Shown here in pieces: positions 16,504 through 23,679 of a DNA stretch of 38,629 nucleotides. The stretch lies in assembly GCA_036521075.1 (NCBI GenBank), contig DATDIL010000079.1, forward strand, positions 1 to 38,629, written 5' to 3'. The first letter of the stretch is position 1, and each line of letters starts with the position of its first letter. The notes beneath the pieces were generated by a model. That model ran no database searches. It was not told the origin of the DNA and worked only from the letters and a program-made list of their open reading frames with translations. The position numbers and the translations under genes were made by a program. This DNA comes from DAIDKA01 sp036521075. GTDB lineage: Bacteria; Pseudomonadota; Gammaproteobacteria; Steroidobacterales; Steroidobacteraceae.

Positions 16504-17769
16504 CTACGGCGAGAGTGAGCGCGGATCGGTGATGCGGCCCGTAATCGCAGAGCTGGCCACGGTCAATGCCGAGGCGAGGAAGTGTCGGGACTTCGGGTGT
16601 CCATTGCGGCCCGGGAAGTTGCGTGCCTGAGTCGAAATCAGCACCTCGTCCTCGGCCAGCGCGCCCATATTGAAGGCCTGGTTGGAGCCGGCACTGGGCG
16701 GGAAAATATTGGCGCCCGCGACGTGCAGGGTCTCCAACAGGCCTGCGCGCAGCGCCGCCAGATAGATCTGGCGTGAGGCCGGCACAATCTGCAGGCGTAC
16801 CGCCGGATGAACCCGGTTTGCAGAGAACAAGTGCGCCACCGCGCGAATATCCTCCAGTCGACCCCCGGTGCTGCCCCCAATCTCCGCTACATTGATCCCC
16901 GTGCCGGCAACGGCCGCAACCGCCTTGACGTTACCCACGGTCGGCGGGCAGGCGATCTGCGGCTCAAGTGCGGACACGTCGACATCGATGATCGCGGAGT
17001 ACTTGCCCTGCGCATCGTTGTGGAATATTTCGAACCGGTCGTGACCCACCAGGGTACGCGCATATTCCACCGTCTTGTAATCGGGATTGATAAACCCGCA
17101 CTTGCCACCCACATCGATTGCCTGCAGAGGAAACAACAAGCGATCGACCATCTCCAGGCCTTCGATATACGGACCCGCATACTCGATCGCCTTGTAAATG
17201 GCGCCATCCTCACCGATGTGGCCCACGAGGAATTGGGAGACGTCCCGTGGCATCACGCCGGGCCCGGTGTTGCCGTGCAGGTGGACCTTGATGGTCTCGG
17301 GAACCTTGAACCAGCCGCAGCCGCGCGCAAATCCCAGGCCCGCCATGGAGTCATTGCCAACCCCGGTTCCGAAGGCACCCAGGGCGCCGTAGATGGGTGT
17401 GTGGGAATCGCAACCCACCACGATCATCCCTGGAGTCACCAGTCCGGCCTCCAGAATCGCATGATGGATGCTGCCGCAGCCGCTGTCGAAGACATGGCGA
17501 ATGTTGTGCTTCGCGGCAAACTTGCGCACGTCGGCCAATGCCTGCGCTGCCTCACGCGTCGCCGGCGAAAAGTTGTGATCGAAGGCAAAGACGATCTTCT
17601 CCGGTTCGACAATGGCGGTCCCCGCCATTGTCGTCTCGAACACCTTCATCACGAAGTTCGCGCTCAGATCGTGCATGACCATGAGGTCGAGCTTGCACAC
17701 CACCACATCGTCGGCCGCCACCATTGCCTTGCCGGCCTTGCGCGCCAATATTTTTTCGACGACATTCAT
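16504..17769 (-). CDS. aconitase-family large subunit C2, Fe-S ligands lost
   Basis: A 421-residue protein, clearly homologous to C1 and nearly the same length. Many family motifs are intact, including FAFDHNFSP, GCDSHTPIYGALGAFGTGVG (about 119-138), FKVPETIK and RNFPGR. The three cluster cysteines are missing: an ungapped alignment to C1 puts Ser300, Ala360 and Asn363 where C1 has Cys300, Cys360 and Cys363. The bases agree (AGC, GCC and AAC codons at 16872, 16692 and 16683 on the minus strand). It should not hold a normal [4Fe-4S] cluster. It may be a metal-free lyase or isomerase, a binding or regulatory subunit, or an inactive scaffold. The frame is uninterrupted and in a tight operon, so this is not a decaying gene. 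The start overlaps the stop of the upstream M24 gene (ATGA). Confidence 0.9.
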   Translation of the reverse strand: MNVVEKILARKAGKAMVAADDVVVCKLDLMVMHDLSANFVMKVFETTMAGTAIVEPEKIVFAFDHNFSPATREAAQALADVRKFAAKHNIRHVFDSGCGSIHHAILEAGLVTPGMIVVGCDSHTPIYGALGAFGTGVGNDSMAGLGFARGCGWFKVPETIKVHLHGNTGPGVMPRDVSQFLVGHIGEDGAIYKAIEYAGPYIEGLEMVDRLLFPLQAIDVGGKCGFINPDYKTVEYARTLVGHDRFEIFHNDAQGKYSAIIDVDVSALEPQIACPPTVGNVKAVAAVAGTGINVAEIGGSTGGRLEDIRAVAHLFSANRVHPAVRLQIVPASRQIYLAALRAGLLETLHVAGANIFPPSAGSNQAFNMGALAEDEVLISTQARNFPGRNGHPKSRHFLASALTVASSAITGRITDPRSLSP

Positions 17770-18710
17770 AAGAGTTCTATGCCACCGGCATGCCGCAGGC
17801 AGGTGTCACCATAGAACAGGCGCACGCCGGCGCCGCCATCGAGTTCAACCTCAAGTGCGACGACCGCCGCCTCCGGCAATGCCCGAGGCTGAGCCGGTTG
17901 CCAGGGATAACTCCCGGACAGCGTCTCCATATGATCCAACCGTTCCATTGCCGGCAGCGGACTGACAAGTCCTGCCATGTTGCGCGCTACCTTGGCCCAG
18001 TGCCCGCTGTATTCGACCGCAGTCATGATCGAGGTGCCGCGACCGACAAGCTCCCCGGTGGCAGGCCGAAAGCGGCCGCGTCCATTCGACACCAATGCGA
18101 CGAGGTCTTCTGCTCCAGCACGACGTATCGCCCGTTCGATTCGCCCGATCAAAGTGAATTCATTCATGCCGATGGCGGCTGCGACCAGTTCGTCGGTCAG
18201 CGCCTCGCGTGCGAGGGCTGCGGCGTGGCGATGCATGGCGATTTCCGCCGCATCGGGCGCGGGGCGCGCCAGCTCGCGCGGAATGTCGATGACTTCCAGC
18301 CGCTCGGCGCGGATCTGCGCGTGCAGGTCGTGGGGCAAGCCTTCGAAGTCAAGAAATCCCAGGCGCGACCAGCCCCGCTCCGTAGCAAGTTTCAGCAGCT
18401 GTGTCGGCAGACTGGGGCTGGGGACGATACTCTCGTGGATGGTTACGGTCTTGATCCATGGATATACGCGCGGCGACAGTGAGCACAGCAATACCGGCGT
18501 CTCTGCGCGGCCAATTACCGCGAAAGCACGATTCCAGTACGGCATGTAGTTCGAGACGTAGCGAACATCGTTGGAGCGCCACACGTCGGTGTAGACGACG
18601 AGCGCCGGCACCTGATAGCGCTGCATGAGCTGATCGAGCGCATCCCGTCGTGCCGTGAATGCACGCGGCGGCACACGCGCCTTGTCCCAGGTGATGAGTC
18701 CGCGCTTCAT
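17766..18710 (-). CDS. short M24-family (creatinase/aminopeptidase P fold) protein, degenerate
   Basis: A 314-residue protein. The start at 18710 overlaps the stop of the longer M24 gene (ATGA). The N-terminal creatinase-type domain is followed by a 'pita-bread' domain recognisable from residue about 150 (PAPDAAEIAMHRHAA) and EDLVALVSNGRGRFRPATGE. At the expected first and second metal-ligand sites it reads AVEYSGHWAKVARNMAG, with no Asp. Only about 33 residues separate this block from the last strands (PEAAVVALEVELDGGAG), against about 85 in the neighbour, so the segment with the conserved His is absent. It is unlikely to be a metallopeptidase. It may be a non-catalytic partner of the longer copy. 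Its stop overlaps the C2 start (ATGA). Confidence 0.8.
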   Translation of the reverse strand: MKRGLITWDKARVPPRAFTARRDALDQLMQRYQVPALVVYTDVWRSNDVRYVSNYMPYWNRAFAVIGRAETPVLLCSLSPRVYPWIKTVTIHESIVPSPSLPTQLLKLATERGWSRLGFLDFEGLPHDLHAQIRAERLEVIDIPRELARPAPDAAEIAMHRHAAALAREALTDELVAAAIGMNEFTLIGRIERAIRRAGAEDLVALVSNGRGRFRPATGELVGRGTSIMTAVEYSGHWAKVARNMAGLVSPLPAMERLDHMETLSGSYPWQPAQPRALPEAAVVALEVELDGGAGVRLFYGDTCLRHAGGIELL

Positions 18711-19822
18711 GTGTGGAACAGCTTCTTGGGCGTATTGCTCAAGGACACACACCCGTCTGCCGTCACCAGCAGCGTGTCGCCGAAAACCATGTATCCCGAC
18801 AATGGCAGGTAGGTATTGGGATGGGCAATGACGATCATGTTCGGCTTGCAAATGTAGTGCACGTTCTCCAGCACATGCGGCAACTCATCGGGATACAGCC
18901 CGAGATTGTGCCCGCGGACCCGGGTGTACTGCGGGCCGGTATACTCGCCGAAGCCGTGCGCCCGAAAGACATCGTTCTGCACGCGTGCCACGTCGGCGGT
19001 ATCCACGCCCGGGCGCAACAGATCCTGCGCCGCTTGCTGCGCTTCGGCGAAAATCGCGAAGGCCTGGCGCTGCCGTGCGTTCGGTTCACCCACCACCAGG
19101 GTGCGGCAGATCTGGGCATAGTAGCCGTTGATCTGCGGGGTCAATTCCGTGGTGATCGAATCACCCATTGCGAATTTTCGCGCCGTCGGCGGCTTCATGC
19201 CCGTGACTTCGGTGCCGCCCGAGGCAAGCAGCATGAAGTTGTCCTCGGCGCCGTGGGCCTTGACGAACGATTCGACCTCGGCCACCAGCTCGAATTCGCT
19301 CATGCCAGGTGCCGCGACTTCGACGAAGTACTCATAGCCGCGGTCCGCCAACTGCGCCGCCTGCCTGATCCAGGCGATCTCCTCTGGTGTCTTCACGCGA
19401 CGGAACTCTTCGATTTCCAGCGTGGCAGATACCGGTGCGGCGCCACAGGCATTGGCCACCAGCTGCACCAGACGTGCCGGCATGTGTTCCATACCGTTGA
19501 TGGCGACCGATCTGGCCTGTGCACGCGCCAGCAGCTGCTCGAGCCCCAGCGTCGGTTGCAGCGACAGCTCGATCATCCCATCGACGGCTGGAGCGATGAA
19601 CTCGAGGTCCGAGGGGTCCGTGACGACCACATCGACCTGACCACTGCGGTACAAGACTGCGAGGATTTGCGCGCCGTTGAAATTCCGGTTCAGCAGGCAG
19701 CGGAAATTTTCCTTGCGCCAACCGTCGCCATAGAACAGCAGGAGCTCCCAGCCATGCTCATGCATGAGATCGAGGTACTGACGGTGGCGGGGTTCGTTGC
19801 GCATCATTCCATCACGCATCAT
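18707..19822 (-). CDS. M24-family (creatinase-like) hydrolase, metal ligands replaced
   Basis: A 371-residue protein from the first ATG. A second ATG 15 codons of bases later (at 19807, six residues in) is possible. It has an N-terminal creatinase domain (about 15-140) and a C-terminal pita-bread domain (about 145-371). Against aminopeptidase P, the five metal positions read Glu226 (for Asp), Gln237 (for Asp), His305 (kept, in GHNLGL), His334 (for Glu, in IAHPNTY) and Gly348 (for Glu). The metal site is therefore gone while the central His is kept. This is the situation in creatinase, a metal-free enzyme of this fold that hydrolyses creatine. Hydrolysis of a C-N bond in a small molecule is plausible. 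It starts three bases after the OCD-like gene stop and overlaps the next M24 gene. Confidence 0.85.
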   Translation of the reverse strand: MMRDGMMRNEPRHRQYLDLMHEHGWELLLFYGDGWRKENFRCLLNRNFNGAQILAVLYRSGQVDVVVTDPSDLEFIAPAVDGMIELSLQPTLGLEQLLARAQARSVAINGMEHMPARLVQLVANACGAAPVSATLEIEEFRRVKTPEEIAWIRQAAQLADRGYEYFVEVAAPGMSEFELVAEVESFVKAHGAEDNFMLLASGGTEVTGMKPPTARKFAMGDSITTELTPQINGYYAQICRTLVVGEPNARQRQAFAIFAEAQQAAQDLLRPGVDTADVARVQNDVFRAHGFGEYTGPQYTRVRGHNLGLYPDELPHVLENVHYICKPNMIVIAHPNTYLPLSGYMVFGDTLLVTADGCVSLSNTPKKLFHT

Positions 19823-19825
19823 GCT

Positions 19826-20902
19826 CTACGGTGAGACGGATTCCAGAAACCACTCGGTAGGCAGTTCGCGCCCCAATCCCCGTGCGCGTGCCTGCTGGAG
19901 CACGGCGGCACCGACCGCCGCGAACTGGATCCCCGAGCCGGTGTTGTTGTTGTACAAAGTGATCTGTTGCGGGGAAGCGCGTCCCTTCACGGTGCCCGCG
20001 ACCAGCTCCTGCACCTCATGGATGGCATCCCAGCTAATGAGTCCCTTTTCAGCCGCCTCCCAGATATCCGGCGACTTGTCCTGCTGCGCCACATCCTTGG
20101 CATGCACGACATAGATATCGGCGCGACGGATCATTTCATCGTCGATCTCACGGCGCTTGTTGCTACCGTCCGAACCACCGATCGAGGCCACGTAAACGCC
20201 CTTCTCGATCCAGTGACCATCGAAGACCGGGTCCCAGGCCGCAGTCGCGGCCTGGATGAAATCGCTGCCCTCCACGGCAGCGCGTGCCGACTCGACCGGC
20301 TCGATCAACCGATCCAGCTTGCGGCTCATGCGTTCACAGAAATCACGGCAGTGCTGCGGGTTCGGGCTGAAGACTTTCACGCGCTGGAATCCGAACACGC
20401 TGCAAAGCGCCTCCACATGCGCACCGGCCTGCCAACCACTGCCGAAGAGACCAAGCACCTGCGGGGCCGCGGGGGCCAGGTACTTCGCGCCCACGGCACT
20501 CATGGCCGCCACGCGCACCTTCTGGATCACCCCGTCCGGCATGATGGCGATCGGTTCGAGCTTTTCGAGATCGAACAGCAGCACCAAGCCGCACCAGCGC
20601 TGACCGGTGGCGGCGGGCAGGATGCGGCGCCGCTTCACGCCGGCGGTGTAGGAAAAACCGGCCATGTCGGAGGTGATGCGCAGTGCCCACACCCCGCTCG
20701 CGACGCCCCCGCCCTCCTGGGATTTGAAACGATAGCGAAACCCCGGGTGCTCACGCGAGTCCACAGGCATATAGGTCTGGCTGCGCGGCCGGTTGATGGC
20801 CTGCCCGCGCGCCAGCTCTCCTAGTATCTGCTCCGTGGCCGAAATGGCACGCTCATGCGTCAGTGCCTGTTCGACCTCTTCGTTGGTGAGCAGCAATGTC
20901 AT
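19826..20902 (-). CDS. ornithine cyclodeaminase/mu-crystallin family protein
   Basis: A 358-residue protein starting at 20902, where ATGA overlaps the end of D2. A longer upstream extension would lie inside D2 and is rejected. The NAD(P)-binding region has QVLGLFGSGWQAGAHVEAL (about 145-163). Before it is KVRVAAMSAVGAKYLAP, the family's RxxAxSAVAAKYLA block. After it, VASIGGSDGSNKRREID sits at the position of the conserved catalytic Asp region. Members include ornithine cyclodeaminase, ketimine and pyrroline-carboxylate reductases, ectoine-utilisation EutC and opine-type dehydrogenases such as SbnB. The substrate is unknown, but the fold implies NAD(P)-linked chemistry on an amino acid or imine. 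That fits a nitrogen-containing pathway substrate. Confidence 0.9.
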   Translation of the reverse strand: MTLLLTNEEVEQALTHERAISATEQILGELARGQAINRPRSQTYMPVDSREHPGFRYRFKSQEGGGVASGVWALRITSDMAGFSYTAGVKRRRILPAATGQRWCGLVLLFDLEKLEPIAIMPDGVIQKVRVAAMSAVGAKYLAPAAPQVLGLFGSGWQAGAHVEALCSVFGFQRVKVFSPNPQHCRDFCERMSRKLDRLIEPVESARAAVEGSDFIQAATAAWDPVFDGHWIEKGVYVASIGGSDGSNKRREIDDEMIRRADIYVVHAKDVAQQDKSPDIWEAAEKGLISWDAIHEVQELVAGTVKGRASPQQITLYNNNTGSGIQFAAVGAAVLQQARARGLGRELPTEWFLESVSP

Positions 20903-21417
20903 GGGGGAAGGTCCATGAAGGCCGCGCCCGACTGCAGCAGGGCGATGAGACCGCCCGACTTCAGCATGTCGAGCAGAAAATCCGGAGGCACCTTGCCGTG
21001 CAGGCAAGCGCCGCTCGTGAGGTTGTGCACGGTGCCAGCTTCGAGGTCAATCCGCAGCCGATCGCCGTCATTGACGAGTGCATGAATTCCCGGCGCTTCG
21101 AGCAGGGGCATGCCGATCTCGTGGCCATTGCGATAAAAGGTACGCGCAAAGAGTTCCGCCACCACCGCGCCGATGCCGGTGGCCTGAAGCGCCTTGGCCG
21201 CCAGGGCGCGCCCCGAGGAGCAGCCGAAGTTGCGGCCCGCCACGAGAATGTCCCCGGGTGCCACCTTCTTCGGGAATTCGGGATTGAGGCCTTCGAGAAC
21301 GAAGGCGGCCATCTCTTTGGCCGTTTTGAACATAATGTGGGAGGGTGTAATGAGGTCCGTGGGTACGTTGTCGCCGAATTTCCAGCACCGCCCCTCAAAA
21401 CTCAGGCTCTTCGTCAC
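20899..21417 (-). CDS. aconitase-family small subunit D2, altered substrate motif
   Basis: A 172-residue protein and first gene of the operon. It starts with GTG at 21417, preceded by AGGGGG. An ATG two bases earlier is in another frame and runs into a stop. FGDNVPTDLI and ILVAGRNFGC identify the LeuD fold. The usual GSSRE motif is changed: the sequence reads NFGCSSGRALAA, so the conserved Glu is Ala and the Ser-Arg spacing differs. The usual RNAIN is RNGHE, and the specificity loop is TPSHIMF in place of GRYL. It is probably the partner of C2, although three genes lie between them. Correlated divergence in both subunits argues for a changed reaction or a binding role. Confidence 0.87.
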   Translation of the reverse strand: MTKSLSFEGRCWKFGDNVPTDLITPSHIMFKTAKEMAAFVLEGLNPEFPKKVAPGDILVAGRNFGCSSGRALAAKALQATGIGAVVAELFARTFYRNGHEIGMPLLEAPGIHALVNDGDRLRIDLEAGTVHNLTSGACLHGKVPPDFLLDMLKSGGLIALLQSGAAFMDLPP

Positions 21418-21506
21418 ATTGCCCCCTACCTGCTTATCAGGTCATTGTTCGCCCGCACGTCCTAAGTGTCTAATAGCACCCTAGGCTCAACCCATAACAT
21501 CTGGCT
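21418..21506. promoter_or_regulatory. divergent control region between operon and LysR gene
   Basis: An 89-base gap separates the divergent operon and LysR starts, the usual site for LysR operators and both promoters. Two symmetrical elements are seen. CCTG-CTTAT-CAGG at 21429-21441 lies 12 bases from the D2 start. GTGTCTAATAGCAC, around 21466-21479, has GTG/CAC ends and an AT-rich centre like LysR boxes, though the spacing is T-N10-A, not the usual T-N11-A. Neither promoter can be assigned with confidence by eye. Confidence 0.5.
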
Positions 21507-22511
21507 ATGCCCATGGAACTCAACAGCCTGAAACGGTTCATTGCCGCCGCGGAAGCCGGCAGCCTCGGCAAAGCGGCTGAAGCGCTCAGCATTTCGCAGC
21601 CAGGACTGAGCAAGAGCATCCGCCAGCTCGAACTCGACTTCGGGGGCAAGCTCCTCGATCGCAACGCCAAAGGCGTGACGCTGACCGCATTTGGCAAGAC
21701 CGTCTACGTGCGCGCCAAGCGGATCCTGGCCGAATGGCGCCATCTGGATAATGAGCGCGTGGCTTTGTTCAACGGCTTGGTAGGACACATCACCGTCGGC
21801 ATCGCGCGCGGCACCGGCTTTCTTGGGCGCGTTATTCCTGCGGTCAGCGCCCGACTGTCCAATGAGCGCTATGCGGTGCATCTCACCGTCGTGAGTGGCG
21901 TGGCCGGCGAGCTGACCCAGGCTCTGCGGCTTGGGGATCTGGACTTCGCGGTGGCGGTACTGGAGGGGGTCAAGACCGATGCGGACCTGGTGCAGGAAGT
22001 CTTGTTCTACGACCGATGCGGACTGTTTGCCGATGCCCGTCATCCCCTGGCGGGTCGTGCCACCAGCGGCATCCGCGATCTCGCGGCCTTCTGCTGGCTG
22101 TGTTCGAGTGACGCCGAACCGCTGCGCGAAGCTCTCGTCGGGCTGGCGCATGGCACGGGAGTCGCGCCGCGCAAGACGCTGATCGACAGCAACTCCGTGG
22201 TTTACCTGATAAGCACGCTGATTGGCAGCGACTTCGTCGGTCTGCTGCCCATGGACGCCGTCGAGGATGCAATCGATGACGGGCGACTCGTCGAGCTGGT
22301 TCTTGATCCGGAGCAGCGCTCGCAGGTCGCCGCGGCAGCCGTGGAGCGTCCGGTTGGCTTCCTGCGCCGAGCCGATTCCGCGCTGTCGCCGGTTGCGCTG
22401 GCATTCCAGGACGAGATCCGCAGCCACTGCCTCAAACTCGGCTATCCGCTCGTGTCGGTGAATACGCCGCGCGTGGCACCACTGGTATTGACGCAGATCG
22501 CGGACCGATAG
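21507..22511 (+). CDS. LysR-family transcriptional regulator
   Basis: A 334-residue protein, slightly long for the family because of a C-terminal tail. A second ATG two codons in (MELNSLK) is an equally good start. The N-terminal winged helix-turn-helix is clear: GSLGKAAEALSISQPGLSKS (about 18-37) followed by LELDFGGKLLDRN. The periplasmic-binding-protein-like effector domain covers about 95-300. It is divergent from the eight-gene operon with an 89-base gap, so it probably activates that operon when bound to a pathway intermediate and represses itself. Its last 70 bases overlap the 3' end of the convergent metallo-beta-lactamase-fold gene. Confidence 0.93.
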   Translation: MPMELNSLKRFIAAAEAGSLGKAAEALSISQPGLSKSIRQLELDFGGKLLDRNAKGVTLTAFGKTVYVRAKRILAEWRHLDNERVALFNGLVGHITVGIARGTGFLGRVIPAVSARLSNERYAVHLTVVSGVAGELTQALRLGDLDFAVAVLEGVKTDADLVQEVLFYDRCGLFADARHPLAGRATSGIRDLAAFCWLCSSDAEPLREALVGLAHGTGVAPRKTLIDSNSVVYLISTLIGSDFVGLLPMDAVEDAIDDGRLVELVLDPEQRSQVAAAAVERPVGFLRRADSALSPVALAFQDEIRSHCLKLGYPLVSVNTPRVAPLVLTQIADR

Positions 22512-23500
22512 AGCGGCTCGACAAACCTGGTGCCCGGCAGTTCATCGCGGATTTTCATGAACAATGGCGCCAGCCCGTTGTCGAGCCAGACACCCCAGAT
22601 GCTGTCGTGATGATCGGGGATATAAAGTCTCGGACGAAACAGCTGCAAGTGCTGGAATGTATAGGCGAGCTGGGTCTGCGCGATCGGATGCGGGGTCCAC
22701 GGAAAGATGGCCACGTCAACCGGTGCGAGCTCGCTCGCCAGTTGGCGCTCCGCGGCGTTCGGATCCCCGACACTGTCGAACCACACGATCGTAAAGCCGC
22801 TGGGGAAAGTGAAGGTGAAACCCATTGTACCTTCGGTGATGACTTTCGGGTCGCGCGATCCGCGCGCGAGCACGGCGTCTGACTGGGCCCGCTCTGCGGG
22901 GGTGAGCGGCGGCGCATCCACCCGGTACAGCGCGGCCAGCGCAGGAATGAGACCATCCTCGATCTTGCTGTGGATGATGTGCGTGGGCCGAATTGCGATA
23001 TCCCCGTAGCGAAGCGTCTCGTTGCCGATGACCGTAATGGTCTGTGCCTTCGGCACACCAAGCTCGATGGCCTTCGCCGTGGTGATCGCAGCTCCGACCA
23101 CCGGTGCGCCGGTCTGCGCGGCCACTGGCGCAACCTCACTGATGTGGTCGGCGTGCGCATGACCGATCAGGATTACATCGGCCTTGCGGACTTGAGCCAC
23201 GGTGAAGCCCAGGGATGCCGTCCGGGCGGGACGCTCGTAGAAGGTATCCATGAGGACGATCTTGCCGTGATAGGCCAGTTCGTAGTTCGCCGTTCCCAGC
23301 CACCGCAGCACCGCAACGTCCCCGGTCGGCATCGGCCCGCCCTGCGAGGCAGGCACGAGACTGCGGCAGGCTGCTTGCGGTGCCGCGCCGGAGCGGCTGT
23401 CGCGAGCATCGGGCAGCGGCTGAGGCGCGCTGCATGCCACGAGGAGCAGGCTCATGGCCGCGCCAGCCAAGACCTTATCAACTCTTTGCCGAATCACCAT
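22442..23500 (-). CDS. metallo-beta-lactamase-fold lipoprotein
   Basis: A 352-residue protein starting at 23500 (GAGG six bases before the ATG). An ATG four codons upstream lacks a better site. The signal peptide ends in a lipobox, LLVAC (Cys23), so the protein is membrane-anchored, probably facing the periplasm. The metal motif HAHADH (H114, H116, D118, H119) is complete, and further His and Asp residues (IIHSKIED, WFDSVGD, PDHHDS) can supply the remaining ligands. The overall pattern is like UlaG-type and similar single-domain hydrolases. The substrate is unknown. Its last 23 codons overlap the end of the LysR gene on the other strand. No link with the operon is shown beyond adjacency. Confidence 0.86.
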   Translation of the reverse strand: MVIRQRVDKVLAGAAMSLLLVACSAPQPLPDARDSRSGAAPQAACRSLVPASQGGPMPTGDVAVLRWLGTANYELAYHGKIVLMDTFYERPARTASLGFTVAQVRKADVILIGHAHADHISEVAPVAAQTGAPVVGAAITTAKAIELGVPKAQTITVIGNETLRYGDIAIRPTHIIHSKIEDGLIPALAALYRVDAPPLTPAERAQSDAVLARGSRDPKVITEGTMGFTFTFPSGFTIVWFDSVGDPNAAERQLASELAPVDVAIFPWTPHPIAQTQLAYTFQHLQLFRPRLYIPDHHDSIWGVWLDNGLAPLFMKIRDELPGTRFVEPLYRSAICVNTSGATRGVFTDTSG

Positions 23501-23603
23501 TTGTGGCCTCACCGCCGGCTGTCATCATGCATCTGCCGACTCGATATCAGTCGCACCGATGATACGCAGTTAACTACTGTGCAGGCACCGCTGTCCATTT
23601 ATG

Positions 23604-23619
23604 GCGGCTCGCCAGCCGC
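23604..23619. other. inverted repeat between divergent genes
   Basis: GCGGCT-CGCC-AGCCGC, two perfect 6-base arms around a 4-base loop, followed by TTTAG. It lies in the 179-base gap between the lipoprotein gene (start 23500, -) and the dioxygenase gene (start 23680, +). As both genes read away from it, a terminator has no obvious client. An operator or leader hairpin of the + strand gene is possible. Confidence 0.25.
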
Positions 23620-23679
23620 TTTAGTAGACTCTCACGCGCGAATACCCAAGTGAGCAGGAGCTGGCGCTAACGCGCGATC

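Noticed and set aside
13297..17769. Nicotinate-type dimethylmalate dehydratase pathway
   Set aside because: Dimethylmalate dehydratase is of this family, but no nicotinate hydroxylase, enamidase or methyleneglutarate mutase gene is in the window.
16504..17769. C2 as a pseudogene
   Set aside because: The frame is full length, motifs outside the cluster site are conserved, and it is tightly coupled to its neighbours. Drift would be expected to break it.
17766..20902. Ectoine degradation (DoeA/EutD M24 plus EutC OCD-like)
   Set aside because: The combination of M24 and OCD-like genes is similar, but the M24 copies have lost ligands, there are two of them, and no other ectoine gene is present. 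Aconitase-family genes are not part of that pathway.
13297..21417. Leucine biosynthesis operon
   Set aside because: Two leuCD-like sets are present but there is no leuA or leuB. One set has lost its cluster cysteines, and the partners (M24, OCD, MFS, LysR) point away from biosynthesis.
16504..21417. Aconitase X/hydroxyproline dehydratase system with OCD-type reductase
   Set aside because: C2 aligns ungapped with the LeuC-like C1 rather than with the AcnX pattern I know, so this is a LeuC-type protein. A profile search would settle it.
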